Positions 30,671 through 38,393 of a stretch of DNA of 38,393 bases are shown here, in pieces. Positions within the stretch are counted from its first letter, which is position 1; every line of letters begins with the position of its first letter. A program made the translations under genes and the position numbers. The DNA comes from SLID01 sp041667545 (GTDB taxonomy: Bacteria > Omnitrophota > Gorgyraeia > Tantalellales > Tantalellaceae): the NCBI GenBank assembly GCA_041667545.1, contig JBAYES010000013.1, positions 1 to 38,393 on the forward strand, given 5' to 3'. The notes under the pieces are model-generated. The model made no database searches. It worked only from the letters and a program-made list of their open reading frames with translations, and had not been told where the DNA came from.

Positions 30671-32041
30671 CTACTTCCCCGCTTTCCCGTACCAGAGCGC
30701 GAAGAAGAGGCCTCCCACTATCCCCAGGAAAACTATTATGGAAATTATGATCTTCCACGTCGTGGCGGGTGTGGGCGCCTTGCCCCTGAATATCGTCTTC
30801 GCTATGGCGCTTAGCCCCTCGTATCCCCGCGGCCGTTTCACCTCGGGGCCTCCGCCTTCTATCCGCTCCGCTTTCGCTACGGTAACGCCCGGCGAAGCCC
30901 CGGACTGAGTAACCATCTTTTCCAGCCGGGCCACAAGTTCTTTTGTCTCATTCAGAACACCGAGATTTTCCCTGTATAAGGAGATACGTCTTTTCGGGTC
31001 CGAGTCCGCCTCCGTCTCCTGGGACCCTATTATCCCGTCGGTGTTACTCAATATCCTGTCCGCAAGCGGTTTCGCTTTTTCCTCATAAGGGGAATCCCTT
31101 AAAAGAAGCATCATGTTCCCGGTATGGGTCCGGAGTACCTCTACCTCTTCCGAAGGAATGCCCCAAATGTCCCTTATCTTCATAGTAAAAGTTACCGCCT
31201 CGGAAGGTTCAAGCAGTATATCCTTTTTGAAAACATAAAAGTTCCCATTTTCAAAATCATACCCCATTTCCAGCCCCGCGGCATCCGCGACAGTTTCCGG
31301 CGTTATCTCGGCGGGAAGCGCGTATTTCAGGGAAGTTTTCTGGGCGGACTTTTCCGAAGGGTTCCTGACCCTTATATTAAGGTCCAGCAGATTCGCGGAC
31401 CTGCGCCCTTCTCCTCCGGTACTGACCGTCAGGGTCTCGGGTATCTTCACTCTTTCGGCGACTACTCCGCCGGCATCTATTACAAGATTCTCCAGCATTC
31501 CTATCTCGTCCTTTATTCTGTTCATTTTCTGTACATTTTCATAATAGATATTCATCTTTTCCCGGACGCCCAACAGTTCCGCTTTTGCCTGGCCGCCGGA
31601 CACTTCGTCTATCCTCTCTCCTATGCTCTTCGCGAGAGCCTCGCCTGTTTCCCTGTGCCGGGTACCCTTCAGCTTTTCCATAAGGTCCGCCGTATGTCCG
31701 CTCAGGAACACTATTTCCTTGCCGGGGATGACCCATACATCGGCTATCTCGACATCCAGTATCCTGTTCTCCCCGGGGCCGAGCTCAACCTCTCCGAAAA
31801 GATAATAGCTGTTCTTGTCGAAATCATATCCCACCTCAAGCTCTCCTTTCCGAAGTATCTCCTCGGGGCCTATGTCCCCGGGCAGAGAATACCTGACATC
31901 CGCGGTCTGTCCCTCGTCGGAGGAAGGGTTGACAACAGCTATCTTGAGCCTGACGGCGGCGTGAGCGTATCTCGTATCCTGCGTCCCGTATCGCGCGAGA
32001 AAAGCCGTCAGGCATATGAGAGTCAAGATAAGTTTTCGCAT
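30671..32041 (-). CDS. Exported protein with two tandem ~160-residue repeats and C-terminal membrane anchor
   Basis: The 456-residue protein starts at an ATG after GGAGGGG. Residues 1-28 form a signal peptide. Repeat 1 (about 32-190) and repeat 2 (about 220-377) share the order VVNPSSDE/RVRNPSEKS, VRYSLPGDIGPEEIL/LKYALPAEITPETVA, LEVGYDFDKNSYYLF/LEMGYDFENGNFYVF, VEIADVWVIPGKEI/MKIRDIWGIPSEEV, FLSGHTADLM/VLRTHTGNMM, YYENVQKMNRIKDEI/YRENLGVLNETKELV. A linker precedes a membrane helix (WKIIISIIVFLGIVGGLFFA, about 430-450) and a short basic tail. The repeats face the outside or periplasm. It follows the giant protein gene by 82 bases. The family is not known to me. Confidence 0.82.
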   Translation of the reverse strand: MRKLILTLICLTAFLARYGTQDTRYAHAAVRLKIAVVNPSSDEGQTADVRYSLPGDIGPEEILRKGELEVGYDFDKNSYYLFGEVELGPGENRILDVEIADVWVIPGKEIVFLSGHTADLMEKLKGTRHRETGEALAKSIGERIDEVSGGQAKAELLGVREKMNIYYENVQKMNRIKDEIGMLENLVIDAGGVVAERVKIPETLTVSTGGEGRRSANLLDLNIRVRNPSEKSAQKTSLKYALPAEITPETVADAAGLEMGYDFENGNFYVFKKDILLEPSEAVTFTMKIRDIWGIPSEEVEVLRTHTGNMMLLLRDSPYEEKAKPLADRILSNTDGIIGSQETEADSDPKRRISLYRENLGVLNETKELVARLEKMVTQSGASPGVTVAKAERIEGGGPEVKRPRGYEGLSAIAKTIFRGKAPTPATTWKIIISIIVFLGIVGGLFFALWYGKAGK

Positions 32042-32123
32042 TTTTCCCCTCCGGTTATCAAATCCTGTAAAGTGTCACAGTGTCGAAGTGTCAAGCGGCC
32101 GGCCTGACCCTTTTTTCTTTTGC
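32042..32123 (+). repeat. Octamer-period repeat in spacer after giant gene
   Basis: At 32070-32094 the plus strand reads AGTGTCAC-AGTGTCGA-AGTGTCAA, three regular 8-bp units. This copy is in the opposite orientation to those of the ATP synthase spacers. Confidence 0.55.
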
Positions 32124-35100
32124 TCAACTCTCAAACCACCCCTCCACTATGGGTTTGTTCGACTCCTGCTCGATCAAAGCCGTGAGTATCCTGACAAGCG
32201 CCTCCAGTTCTTCTATCCTGTTGTTGAAATCCCTTATCTCCTCCGCCACCCCGCTTTCCTCGGCGATCTCCGCGGGAACCTCCTCCGCGGGTGAAGTCTC
32301 TTCCGTAGAGTCTCCCGCAATATCCTCCTGCGCGGCAATTATAACTTCCGGAGCCGTACCGGAAAGACCTTTTGAAATAGTGGCGACATTGACCCTGAGC
32401 TCGTCCATACTGGCCGCCAGATTCATCAACGCGCCGATCTGGTCCTCTATGTTGTCAACACTGCTTTTCATGCTTGTAGCTTCCTCATACGCCTGCATCG
32501 CGTGCGTTCTTGCGTTACGGGCGTCCGTAGCCACCGTCCACAGGTTGAGGTTATCAATAGTCTCGCTGAGTTCGTCAATGATCCCCAGAACGGTCCCCTC
32601 CTCTCCGTCTTCCGGATCGTCCACCGCGCCCAGAAGCTCCTCTATCGTTCTTGTCCTCAGATAGACCGTGCTCACGAGTTCTCCTATGGCGTCAACCGCT
32701 TCCTCAACGCCTTCGCCGGCCACAAAAAGCGCCTTGACCTCAAGCACCATGCTGTCTCTTGAGTTCTTCGTGCTTTCCTCGCAAACTACTGTAAAATCGC
32801 CCGTTCCCCAGTCGCGGGTCGCGGTCACCTCATACTCATAAATACCCGTCGAGCCTATCTCCCGCATAACTTCGCCGCTGTAATCCGGCAGAACAGCGCC
32901 GTCGGCGTCATAGATGGTTATGGTCGGCGCGAGGGCCGGGTCCGTGCGGTACCTTATGTTTATGGTCTGGTCTTCCCTTATTCTCGTATCCCGTGTAAGG
33001 ATCTCCGAAAGCACGCCTCTCTCGGCTATTTCGGTAACCCTTGATGTTATCTCCTCGGGTATGGCTCCGATACCGGTGGCAGCTTCCGTGGCTTTCGCGG
33101 CGGCCGTGACCGCCTCGCTTGCCGCGATATCCGACCTCTCGGCGGCCGTTTCCGACGCCGCCCTTGCGGCGGTTACGTCGGTCTGTACCGCCTCTATCTT
33201 ACCCGCGATCGTCTCCCCCTCCTCAAGGCCCATTTTGGTAATAACTTCCCTCATGAGGGTCACGTTCACCGACAGAGTAAAGGTCGTGCCGGTCTCATAA
33301 GTTCTCGCCGAATCCACGCTGGTCGATCCGCCGTAACTTACCTTGCATTTGGCGTAATAGGATTTCCCGGAAGTAAGCGCGCGTCCGAAGTCATTTCCTT
33401 CCGCAAGGACGTCAGAGACCTCATATGTGAAAATACCATCCATAGCGTCCTCCAAGGTTATCGTATCGAGCCATTCACCTCCGGAATCGTCGTAAACGTC
33501 CACCGTACCCTGCCACAGATAGTTCGCCGGACTGCTGGTAATAAGCAGTCCGCGCCTTTCCAGCCAGAGCCGTATCGTAATATCCTGCGTATCCTCGTCG
33601 TAAACAAAGCTGGATTTAACGTTGTAATCTGCCGTAGCTTCGCTTATGCTCGTCATTGCGAGCGATATCGTAACGTTCCCGTCGTAAGACCCGTCGGAAC
33701 CGTCAAGCGAGGTAGTTACGCCAACCTCGGACGAGAGATCAATATAATTCGATTTGGACACGTTGAACGTATAATCCCCGTACGTGAACGTCGTGGCGAA
33801 CGGGCTTGTCCCGTCCGCGGTATATACGGTTTCTCCGATCTGCGAGACCGACACGGACAATTCGTCCAGATGCGCTCCCGTAAGCGAGTCGGTAACGCTT
33901 ATGGAGCCGTTATAGCTCTGGAACACCGTTACCGGGTCCGAGGCGCCGGAACTCGTAAGGCCCGGGGCGGTGCCGCTAAGGGTAAGGCCGAACGGATAAT
34001 TCGTACCGGTAACATAAAAGTTATTAAAACTCGCCACTCCGGCTACGGCCGTAGCAGTGGCCGTGGCGCCCTCTACCACCGAGCCGGCCGACGGTGTCGC
34101 GGTCACCTCCACAGTGCTTGTCGAGGTGTTCCCGTAGGCGTCGGTTATATTCAACGTAAAGACGTTAAAAGGCGCGTTCGCCGCCACGTTGGCCACCGGC
34201 TGGGTACCCCACGATAGCTGCGAGGCGGTCCCGCCCGAAACCGTTACGTAAAGGCTCGAGTCCGCGTCTCGCGTCGATATGGCTCCGTCCGAGGCGGTTA
34301 TTACGGCGGTCTCCGCCTTATACAGCTTCATTTTGAGCTGGTCGGTGTCCTCTACTGCGGAAGCCACGCCGTTGGAAAATTTAACGTTTGTTACCGTGCC
34401 GAATTCAACATTCGTTCCGGTATGGGCTCTCACGGTCGGAGCATCGCCGAGCGAAGAGGCGTTCGCCCCGCTGAAAGTGATCGATTTTCCCGTGACCACG
34501 TCCTCATAATCGAGGTCTATATTACCGTTGGCGTCCCTGGCTGTCAGTGTGATCGTGTTCGTCCCGCCGGCGGCCATCGACTCGCTGCCCGTCACCGCAA
34601 GATCGGTAGCTACAACGGAAACCGCCGCGATGTTCGATACCGGTGCCGAGGCCTCGAAGACGGACGAAGCCGTCCCAAGCAGCAGGTCGTCATCGGCATC
34701 CATAATAAAATCAAGCGCCTTCCCGTCGGCGCCCGCGGGAAGCGACGTCTTGACCGTCATACTGAGGGTAAAGGTCTTGTCGGTAGCGTCCGATATGGTG
34801 TATATGACCGCGCCGGAACCGCCAAATGTCATTGAGTTATCCGCGACAGCGCCGCCTATCTCGGTAACGCCGTCGGATATGTACGCCTCGTTCACGTAGC
34901 CGGTCCACCCGCCGGTATTGTCCTCGCCCTGCGAATTCCTGTTTATCACGATCTTCGTGATCTTCCCGTCGAGGCCGTCGGCTCCGCCGTCGGTTATCTT
35001 GAACCTGAACACCGCCACTTTTTCCGCCGCCGTGTTCGCTACCGACGATATGCTCCCGGAAACTCCGCTGATGACCTTCGTAACCGAGAGATCCGCCGCC

Positions 35101-38100
35101 GCCGAAAGAGATACACTGTTGGAATAGGTAGCGTCAAGCGACTGGCCGGTAACCGCCGCCTTCAGGTATATTGTTTCCGGATAGGTATATTTAAGATCGG
35201 TAAAGACAGCCTGCCCGTCGGATATGGTCTTTGTTCTTGTGCCCTGCAGAGCCCCGTTCAGGCTTACCGCGTTATCCGCGTCGGTATCATTGTCGGCCGA
35301 AACGGTTACCTCTCCCACGGCCGCGGAAACAGGGTTGCCGTAGGCGTCCGCCACCGATACCACCGGCTGAGGGTTCCATGCCTGGGAGGTAACCGCGCTC
35401 GCGGCCGGCTGTACCGCGTAATTCAGCTTATTTATCGCGCCCGCCGATACGGTTATCGTGTTCGAGGCGACGTTCGAGGCCTCCTTGGGAAGCGCGGCGA
35501 TATCTGATGTGATCGTGGTATTCTGCGCCCTGTAAAGCGCGGCGCTCAAGGTTGTCGTGGACCGCCCGTTCGTAAAGCTGACCGGGCTGGTGTAGGAGTC
35601 GGTATGCTGGCCGTCCGGGGAATTCGCCTCGCCGCTTAAGGTCCAGCTCACGGTCCTGCCGGCCTCGCTGTAGGCCGTAGCGCCGTTTGCGCCGTCGCAT
35701 ATATTGTCGTACCTGTCAACCACGTTCAATGTGGTGTCGAGATTGAACTGGGTTCCGGCCGTAACCGGCGACGGCAGGTTCGTGTTAAACTTCGTATGGT
35801 CGGCCGCCCCGTGCAGAACGTTGAACGCCAGGGGCGCCGCTGTGTCGGCCGAGCCGGAGGATGCCGTTATAGACACCGATTCCGCCTTGTACAGCTTTAC
35901 TGTGGGTGAGGATACGCCGCTTGAGTTAAAGGTAAGCGAAACGCCCGTGGTAAAAGCCGCCGCCGAATCGTTTACCGTCGGGCTCTGACCCGACGGCGAG
36001 TCGTTCGCCCCGTCAAAAGTAACGGTTATGGTCCCGGTATTCGTTTTTACGTTATCGAGATTATCGTAGGCGGTTACGGTAAGCGCCCTTCCGCCCGCTC
36101 CGGCCGTGTAATCGTCCTCGGAGCCGCCTATCGTGAAATACGAAAGGTCGGCCGGTACTACGGTAACCGCCATATTGTCCGAAGCGCCGCCGGGCAGGCT
36201 GTCGCCGCTCGCCCTCTGCGCCGTGATCGTTATGTTCGCGGCCGTACTGTCTTTATAATAAAAATTCACGCTTGAGCTTCCCGACGATACCGTCGACTGC
36301 TGGTAAGGCGTTCCGGGAAGAGCCGTTACGCACTCCGGATCCGAATAAAAACCGCCGTCCCCGGTAGTGATAAGATTAAACACCGTATCTTCCGAGACCT
36401 CGGCCGCGTTTGAAGCCGTATCCTGCACCGTTATCGTGAATGCCGTCGACGCGGAACCCGCGGTCACGCTTGATGGCCCCGTAAGGTCCGCCTTATGCGG
36501 CCCGCTCGACTCGGCCGTCCCGGTGAACACGGCGCTCGTAATTCCCGGATAAGCCATGGTCACATAATAATCCCCCGTCTTGTCGCCGAGAGTTAACCGT
36601 GTCCGGACACTGCCGTCGGATCCCGTTACGCCGCTTTCGGGATTGATCGAATATCCCGCCGCGCCCGCAGGCGCCTCTATCGAGAATGTAACGGTCTCAT
36701 TCGGTATAGGGGCATCGCTTATGTCCTCCATCCGGGCCGTGAAATCGGATGAAAGCTGGGTATTTATAACGGCGCTCTGTCCGTCGCCCGAGACCTTTAT
36801 GAATTTATACGGTTCGCGCGCGGTCGCGGTGAACACAGCCGGCGTAAATTCGTAACCGGCCACATCCGCCGTTACTTCATACTCTCCGGCTCCGGGCCCG
36901 AGGGTAAGATACGTCGCCGCCCGGCCGTTCGGGTCCGTAGAGGCCTCGTCCACCGTAAGGCTCCCTCCCGTGCCTCCCGTAACAGCAAAGTTCACCGTGG
37001 CTCCGGCCTTTAAATTGCCGTATATATCCGTTACTTCGCACATGAGAGGATCCGGGAGCTGGGCTCCCACGGCTCCCGTCTGGCCGTTCCCGCTTACTAT
37101 CGAGATCGCGCCCGGGTCGCCGCCCTCCACGGTTGCGCCAAAAGTAAGTACCGAATAGTCCTGTTCTATCCCTCCCACGATCTCCAGAACGCTTATTTCT
37201 CCCGACTCGGCTTTGTAAGCGATCAGCGTCGCCTTATCCGTCTGGGAAACACCGTTGGTAAAAATAATACCCGTAGTGGTCCCGAAAGCCCTGGTCTCCA
37301 CCCCGGGATTACGCACCCCAACGGGGTTCAGCCCGCTAAAAACAAGTATCTTGGGGGTGCCGTGGCTGTAATCGATGTCTATGTTCCTGTTCCTGTCTAC
37401 GGCGCGTATCTGCATCTCGTAGCCCGAACCGGCCGTAACCGTTGCCGATGTGTTCCCCTCCGCCTGGCCCACTATCTCGAAATGCGTCATCGTAACCGTG
37501 ACCGTCCCCGTAACCGCCGTTATAGCCCCGGATACATCCGCCATGGTGGACGAATGCACATCGCCGTCCACTTCCACCAGGCTTTCGTCCGTATAAAAGG
37601 TGTAGGTCTCGCCTTCCGCCGCCGTGAGCTTTTCGTTCTTCATGTGGATATACACGGTATATTCTTTTGAGGTCCCATCGGCGATAGAGTCTACCTGCGC
37701 TATGCCGTCGCCGTTGGGGGCCGAACCAAAGATAATGTGGCTGTCGGTTATGGACGCGGCTGTAACTACCCTCTCTGTGCCGTCGTGAAGCTCGGCCCAC
37801 GCGATGTCGGTGGATGCCGCTCCTCCCGTTCCTCCTATGACTATGCTTACCTTGTCCACGAGCGTGGGCAGAGAATCGCTCAACTCGACGCTGTCGGTGA
37901 TCCTGAATTTCAGGACGGCGAACTTATCGCTTTCGCTGTCATCCACGGGGTCGATCGCGAAAGGCGAGCTCACCTGCGTGTCCGGCGCGTCCACGGTAGA
38001 GGTATTGGCCGCCGCGAAGGTCATACCCCGGGAATAATCGCTGTCGAGAAACCCGGAACTCGCGTGCAGATAAACGGCATCCGTAGTAACCGTATCGTAT

Positions 38101-38393
38101 TGGACACCGCTGAAAGACGCTTCGCCGTCAACCGCCTGCACGGTAAGCGCGTCCGCCGAAAGCGAACCGGACACGATAACAAAAGTCGCGTCCGATCCGG
38201 ATGCCGACAGTGTTACCTCATCGGTATCCGTGGTCCGGTTACCGTAATAGTCCCGTATCTGAACCTTCGGCTGGGCCGCAAGATCCACGTTTACCGTATT
38301 CGTCTCCGGAGGCTCTTGAGAGAATGTGAGCCGGTACTTATTATGCGCCGAAACCGTTATCGTAAGGCCGTCCGCGTCCAGGGTCTCCACCAA
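32124..38393 (-). CDS. Giant secreted surface protein with Ig-like repeats (5' end beyond window)
   Basis: At least 2,089 codons are open to the right edge; the N-terminus and any signal peptide are outside. The visible part is Ser/Thr/Gly/Ala-rich, acidic and almost free of cysteine. Residues about 430-515 and 525-615 are Big-1/invasin-like domains (LKAGATVNFAVTGGTGGSLT; NGRAATYLTLGPGAGEYEVT). At least four copies of a module ending in a 'KLYKAESVSITAS' motif are spread through it (near nt 37360-37180, 36020-35855, 35655-35500, 34490-34280). A carboxypeptidase-like beta-sandwich (SYNGSISVTDSLTGAHLDEL) follows. The C-terminal part has Ala-rich coiled coils (AARAASETAAERSDIAASEA; NIEDQIGALMNLAASMDEL; NNRIEELEALVRILTALIEQ) and no visible sorting motif. 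An adhesin, or a predation/contact factor, is plausible. Confidence 0.85.
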   Translation of the reverse strand: MVETLDADGLTITVSAHNKYRLTFSQEPPETNTVNVDLAAQPKVQIRDYYGNRTTDTDEVTLSASGSDATFVIVSGSLSADALTVQAVDGEASFSGVQYDTVTTDAVYLHASSGFLDSDYSRGMTFAAANTSTVDAPDTQVSSPFAIDPVDDSESDKFAVLKFRITDSVELSDSLPTLVDKVSIVIGGTGGAASTDIAWAELHDGTERVVTAASITDSHIIFGSAPNGDGIAQVDSIADGTSKEYTVYIHMKNEKLTAAEGETYTFYTDESLVEVDGDVHSSTMADVSGAITAVTGTVTVTMTHFEIVGQAEGNTSATVTAGSGYEMQIRAVDRNRNIDIDYSHGTPKILVFSGLNPVGVRNPGVETRAFGTTTGIIFTNGVSQTDKATLIAYKAESGEISVLEIVGGIEQDYSVLTFGATVEGGDPGAISIVSGNGQTGAVGAQLPDPLMCEVTDIYGNLKAGATVNFAVTGGTGGSLTVDEASTDPNGRAATYLTLGPGAGEYEVTADVAGYEFTPAVFTATAREPYKFIKVSGDGQSAVINTQLSSDFTARMEDISDAPIPNETVTFSIEAPAGAAGYSINPESGVTGSDGSVRTRLTLGDKTGDYYVTMAYPGITSAVFTGTAESSGPHKADLTGPSSVTAGSASTAFTITVQDTASNAAEVSEDTVFNLITTGDGGFYSDPECVTALPGTPYQQSTVSSGSSSVNFYYKDSTAANITITAQRASGDSLPGGASDNMAVTVVPADLSYFTIGGSEDDYTAGAGGRALTVTAYDNLDNVKTNTGTITVTFDGANDSPSGQSPTVNDSAAAFTTGVSLTFNSSGVSSPTVKLYKAESVSITASSGSADTAAPLAFNVLHGAADHTKFNTNLPSPVTAGTQFNLDTTLNVVDRYDNICDGANGATAYSEAGRTVSWTLSGEANSPDGQHTDSYTSPVSFTNGRSTTTLSAALYRAQNTTITSDIAALPKEASNVASNTITVSAGAINKLNYAVQPAASAVTSQAWNPQPVVSVADAYGNPVSAAVGEVTVSADNDTDADNAVSLNGALQGTRTKTISDGQAVFTDLKYTYPETIYLKAAVTGQSLDATYSNSVSLSAAADLSVTKVISGVSGSISSVANTAAEKVAVFRFKITDGGADGLDGKITKIVINRNSQGEDNTGGWTGYVNEAYISDGVTEIGGAVADNSMTFGGSGAVIYTISDATDKTFTLSMTVKTSLPAGADGKALDFIMDADDDLLLGTASSVFEASAPVSNIAAVSVVATDLAVTGSESMAAGGTNTITLTARDANGNIDLDYEDVVTGKSITFSGANASSLGDAPTVRAHTGTNVEFGTVTNVKFSNGVASAVEDTDQLKMKLYKAETAVITASDGAISTRDADSSLYVTVSGGTASQLSWGTQPVANVAANAPFNVFTLNITDAYGNTSTSTVEVTATPSAGSVVEGATATATAVAGVASFNNFYVTGTNYPFGLTLSGTAPGLTSSGASDPVTVFQSYNGSISVTDSLTGAHLDELSVSVSQIGETVYTADGTSPFATTFTYGDYTFNVSKSNYIDLSSEVGVTTSLDGSDGSYDGNVTISLAMTSISEATADYNVKSSFVYDEDTQDITIRLWLERRGLLITSSPANYLWQGTVDVYDDSGGEWLDTITLEDAMDGIFTYEVSDVLAEGNDFGRALTSGKSYYAKCKVSYGGSTSVDSARTYETGTTFTLSVNVTLMREVITKMGLEEGETIAGKIEAVQTDVTAARAASETAAERSDIAASEAVTAAAKATEAATGIGAIPEEITSRVTEIAERGVLSEILTRDTRIREDQTINIRYRTDPALAPTITIYDADGAVLPDYSGEVMREIGSTGIYEYEVTATRDWGTGDFTVVCEESTKNSRDSMVLEVKALFVAGEGVEEAVDAIGELVSTVYLRTRTIEELLGAVDDPEDGEEGTVLGIIDELSETIDNLNLWTVATDARNARTHAMQAYEEATSMKSSVDNIEDQIGALMNLAASMDELRVNVATISKGLSGTAPEVIIAAQEDIAGDSTEETSPAEEVPAEIAEESGVAEEIRDFNNRIEELEALVRILTALIEQESNKPIVEGWFES

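Noticed and set aside
30671..32041. Whether the protein before the ATP synthase genes could be the missing subunit a
   Set aside because: It has one membrane helix and large exported repeats; subunit a has five or six membrane helices and a conserved Arg.
31124..32107. 327-codon plus-strand open frame opposite the double-repeat gene
   Set aside because: Antisense to a gene with signal peptide, internal repeats and ribosome site; no domain seen in the plus-strand reading.
1..38393. CRISPR arrays or defence systems
   Set aside because: No regular direct repeats with spacers, no cas, restriction or toxin-antitoxin genes; the 8-bp arrays are far too short and variable.

Overview
The window looks like a piece of a Gram-negative, envelope-rich bacterial chromosome. 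I tentatively place it in or near Omnitrophota (OP3) or another PVC-like lineage. The reasons are a hybrid type II secretion/type IV pilus cluster with a PilM-PilN fusion, a very large Ig-like surface protein, and a divergent ATP synthase. No rRNA or other strong phylogenetic marker is present, so this is an inference. Every convincing gene is on the minus strand, so the biological order runs from high to low coordinates.

Right part (about 38.4 to 23.5 kb): the 3' part of a giant surface protein gene (more than 2,089 codons in the window, N-terminus outside) is followed by a secreted, membrane-anchored protein built from two tandem copies of one unit. Next comes an F-type ATP synthase operon in the order b-delta fusion, c, alpha, gamma, beta, short epsilon, with no subunit a gene in the window. 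A type II secretion operon follows: gspE, gspF, a secreted metallopeptidase, a small coiled-coil exported protein, gspG, gspI, gspJ, gspK, a PilM-PilN/GspL-like fusion and a GspM/PilO-like gene. Most of its genes overlap or nearly abut, and gspJ seems to start at ATA. gspD, gspC and gspH are not seen.

Middle part (about 16.1 to 10.7 kb): palindromic repeats surround a tRNA-Ala(GGC) that has a clear promoter and an encoded CCA end. Then come speD/speH (S-adenosylmethionine decarboxylase), an agmatinase-family speB, leuS and a secreted beta-propeller-like protein.

Left part (about 10.4 kb to 1): an AT-richer, rearranged surface-polysaccharide locus. Intact genes are an FdtB-like sugar aminotransferase, a GT2 glycosyltransferase, a TupA-like ATP-grasp protein and a bifunctional FdtA-like ketoisomerase/N-acetyltransferase. 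Together with a nucleotidyltransferase and dehydratase encoded elsewhere, the first and last would make dTDP-3-acetamido-3,6-dideoxyhexose. Between them lie broken genes: two partial DegT/StrS aminotransferases, a hexapeptide transferase stub, a glycosyltransferase cut by an IS5-type element, a GT2 stub and an iron-dependent alcohol dehydrogenase remnant on either side of a second insertion sequence, an IS3-type OrfA remnant, and an edge-truncated CDP-glycerol glycerophosphotransferase-like gene. Both insertion sequences lie between unrelated half-genes without target duplications, which suggests IS-mediated deletions.

A further signal is an imperfect 8-bp periodic repeat (roughly AGYGYCRR) in several gene junctions of the ATP synthase and secretion operons, with one copy inside the atpG coding region.
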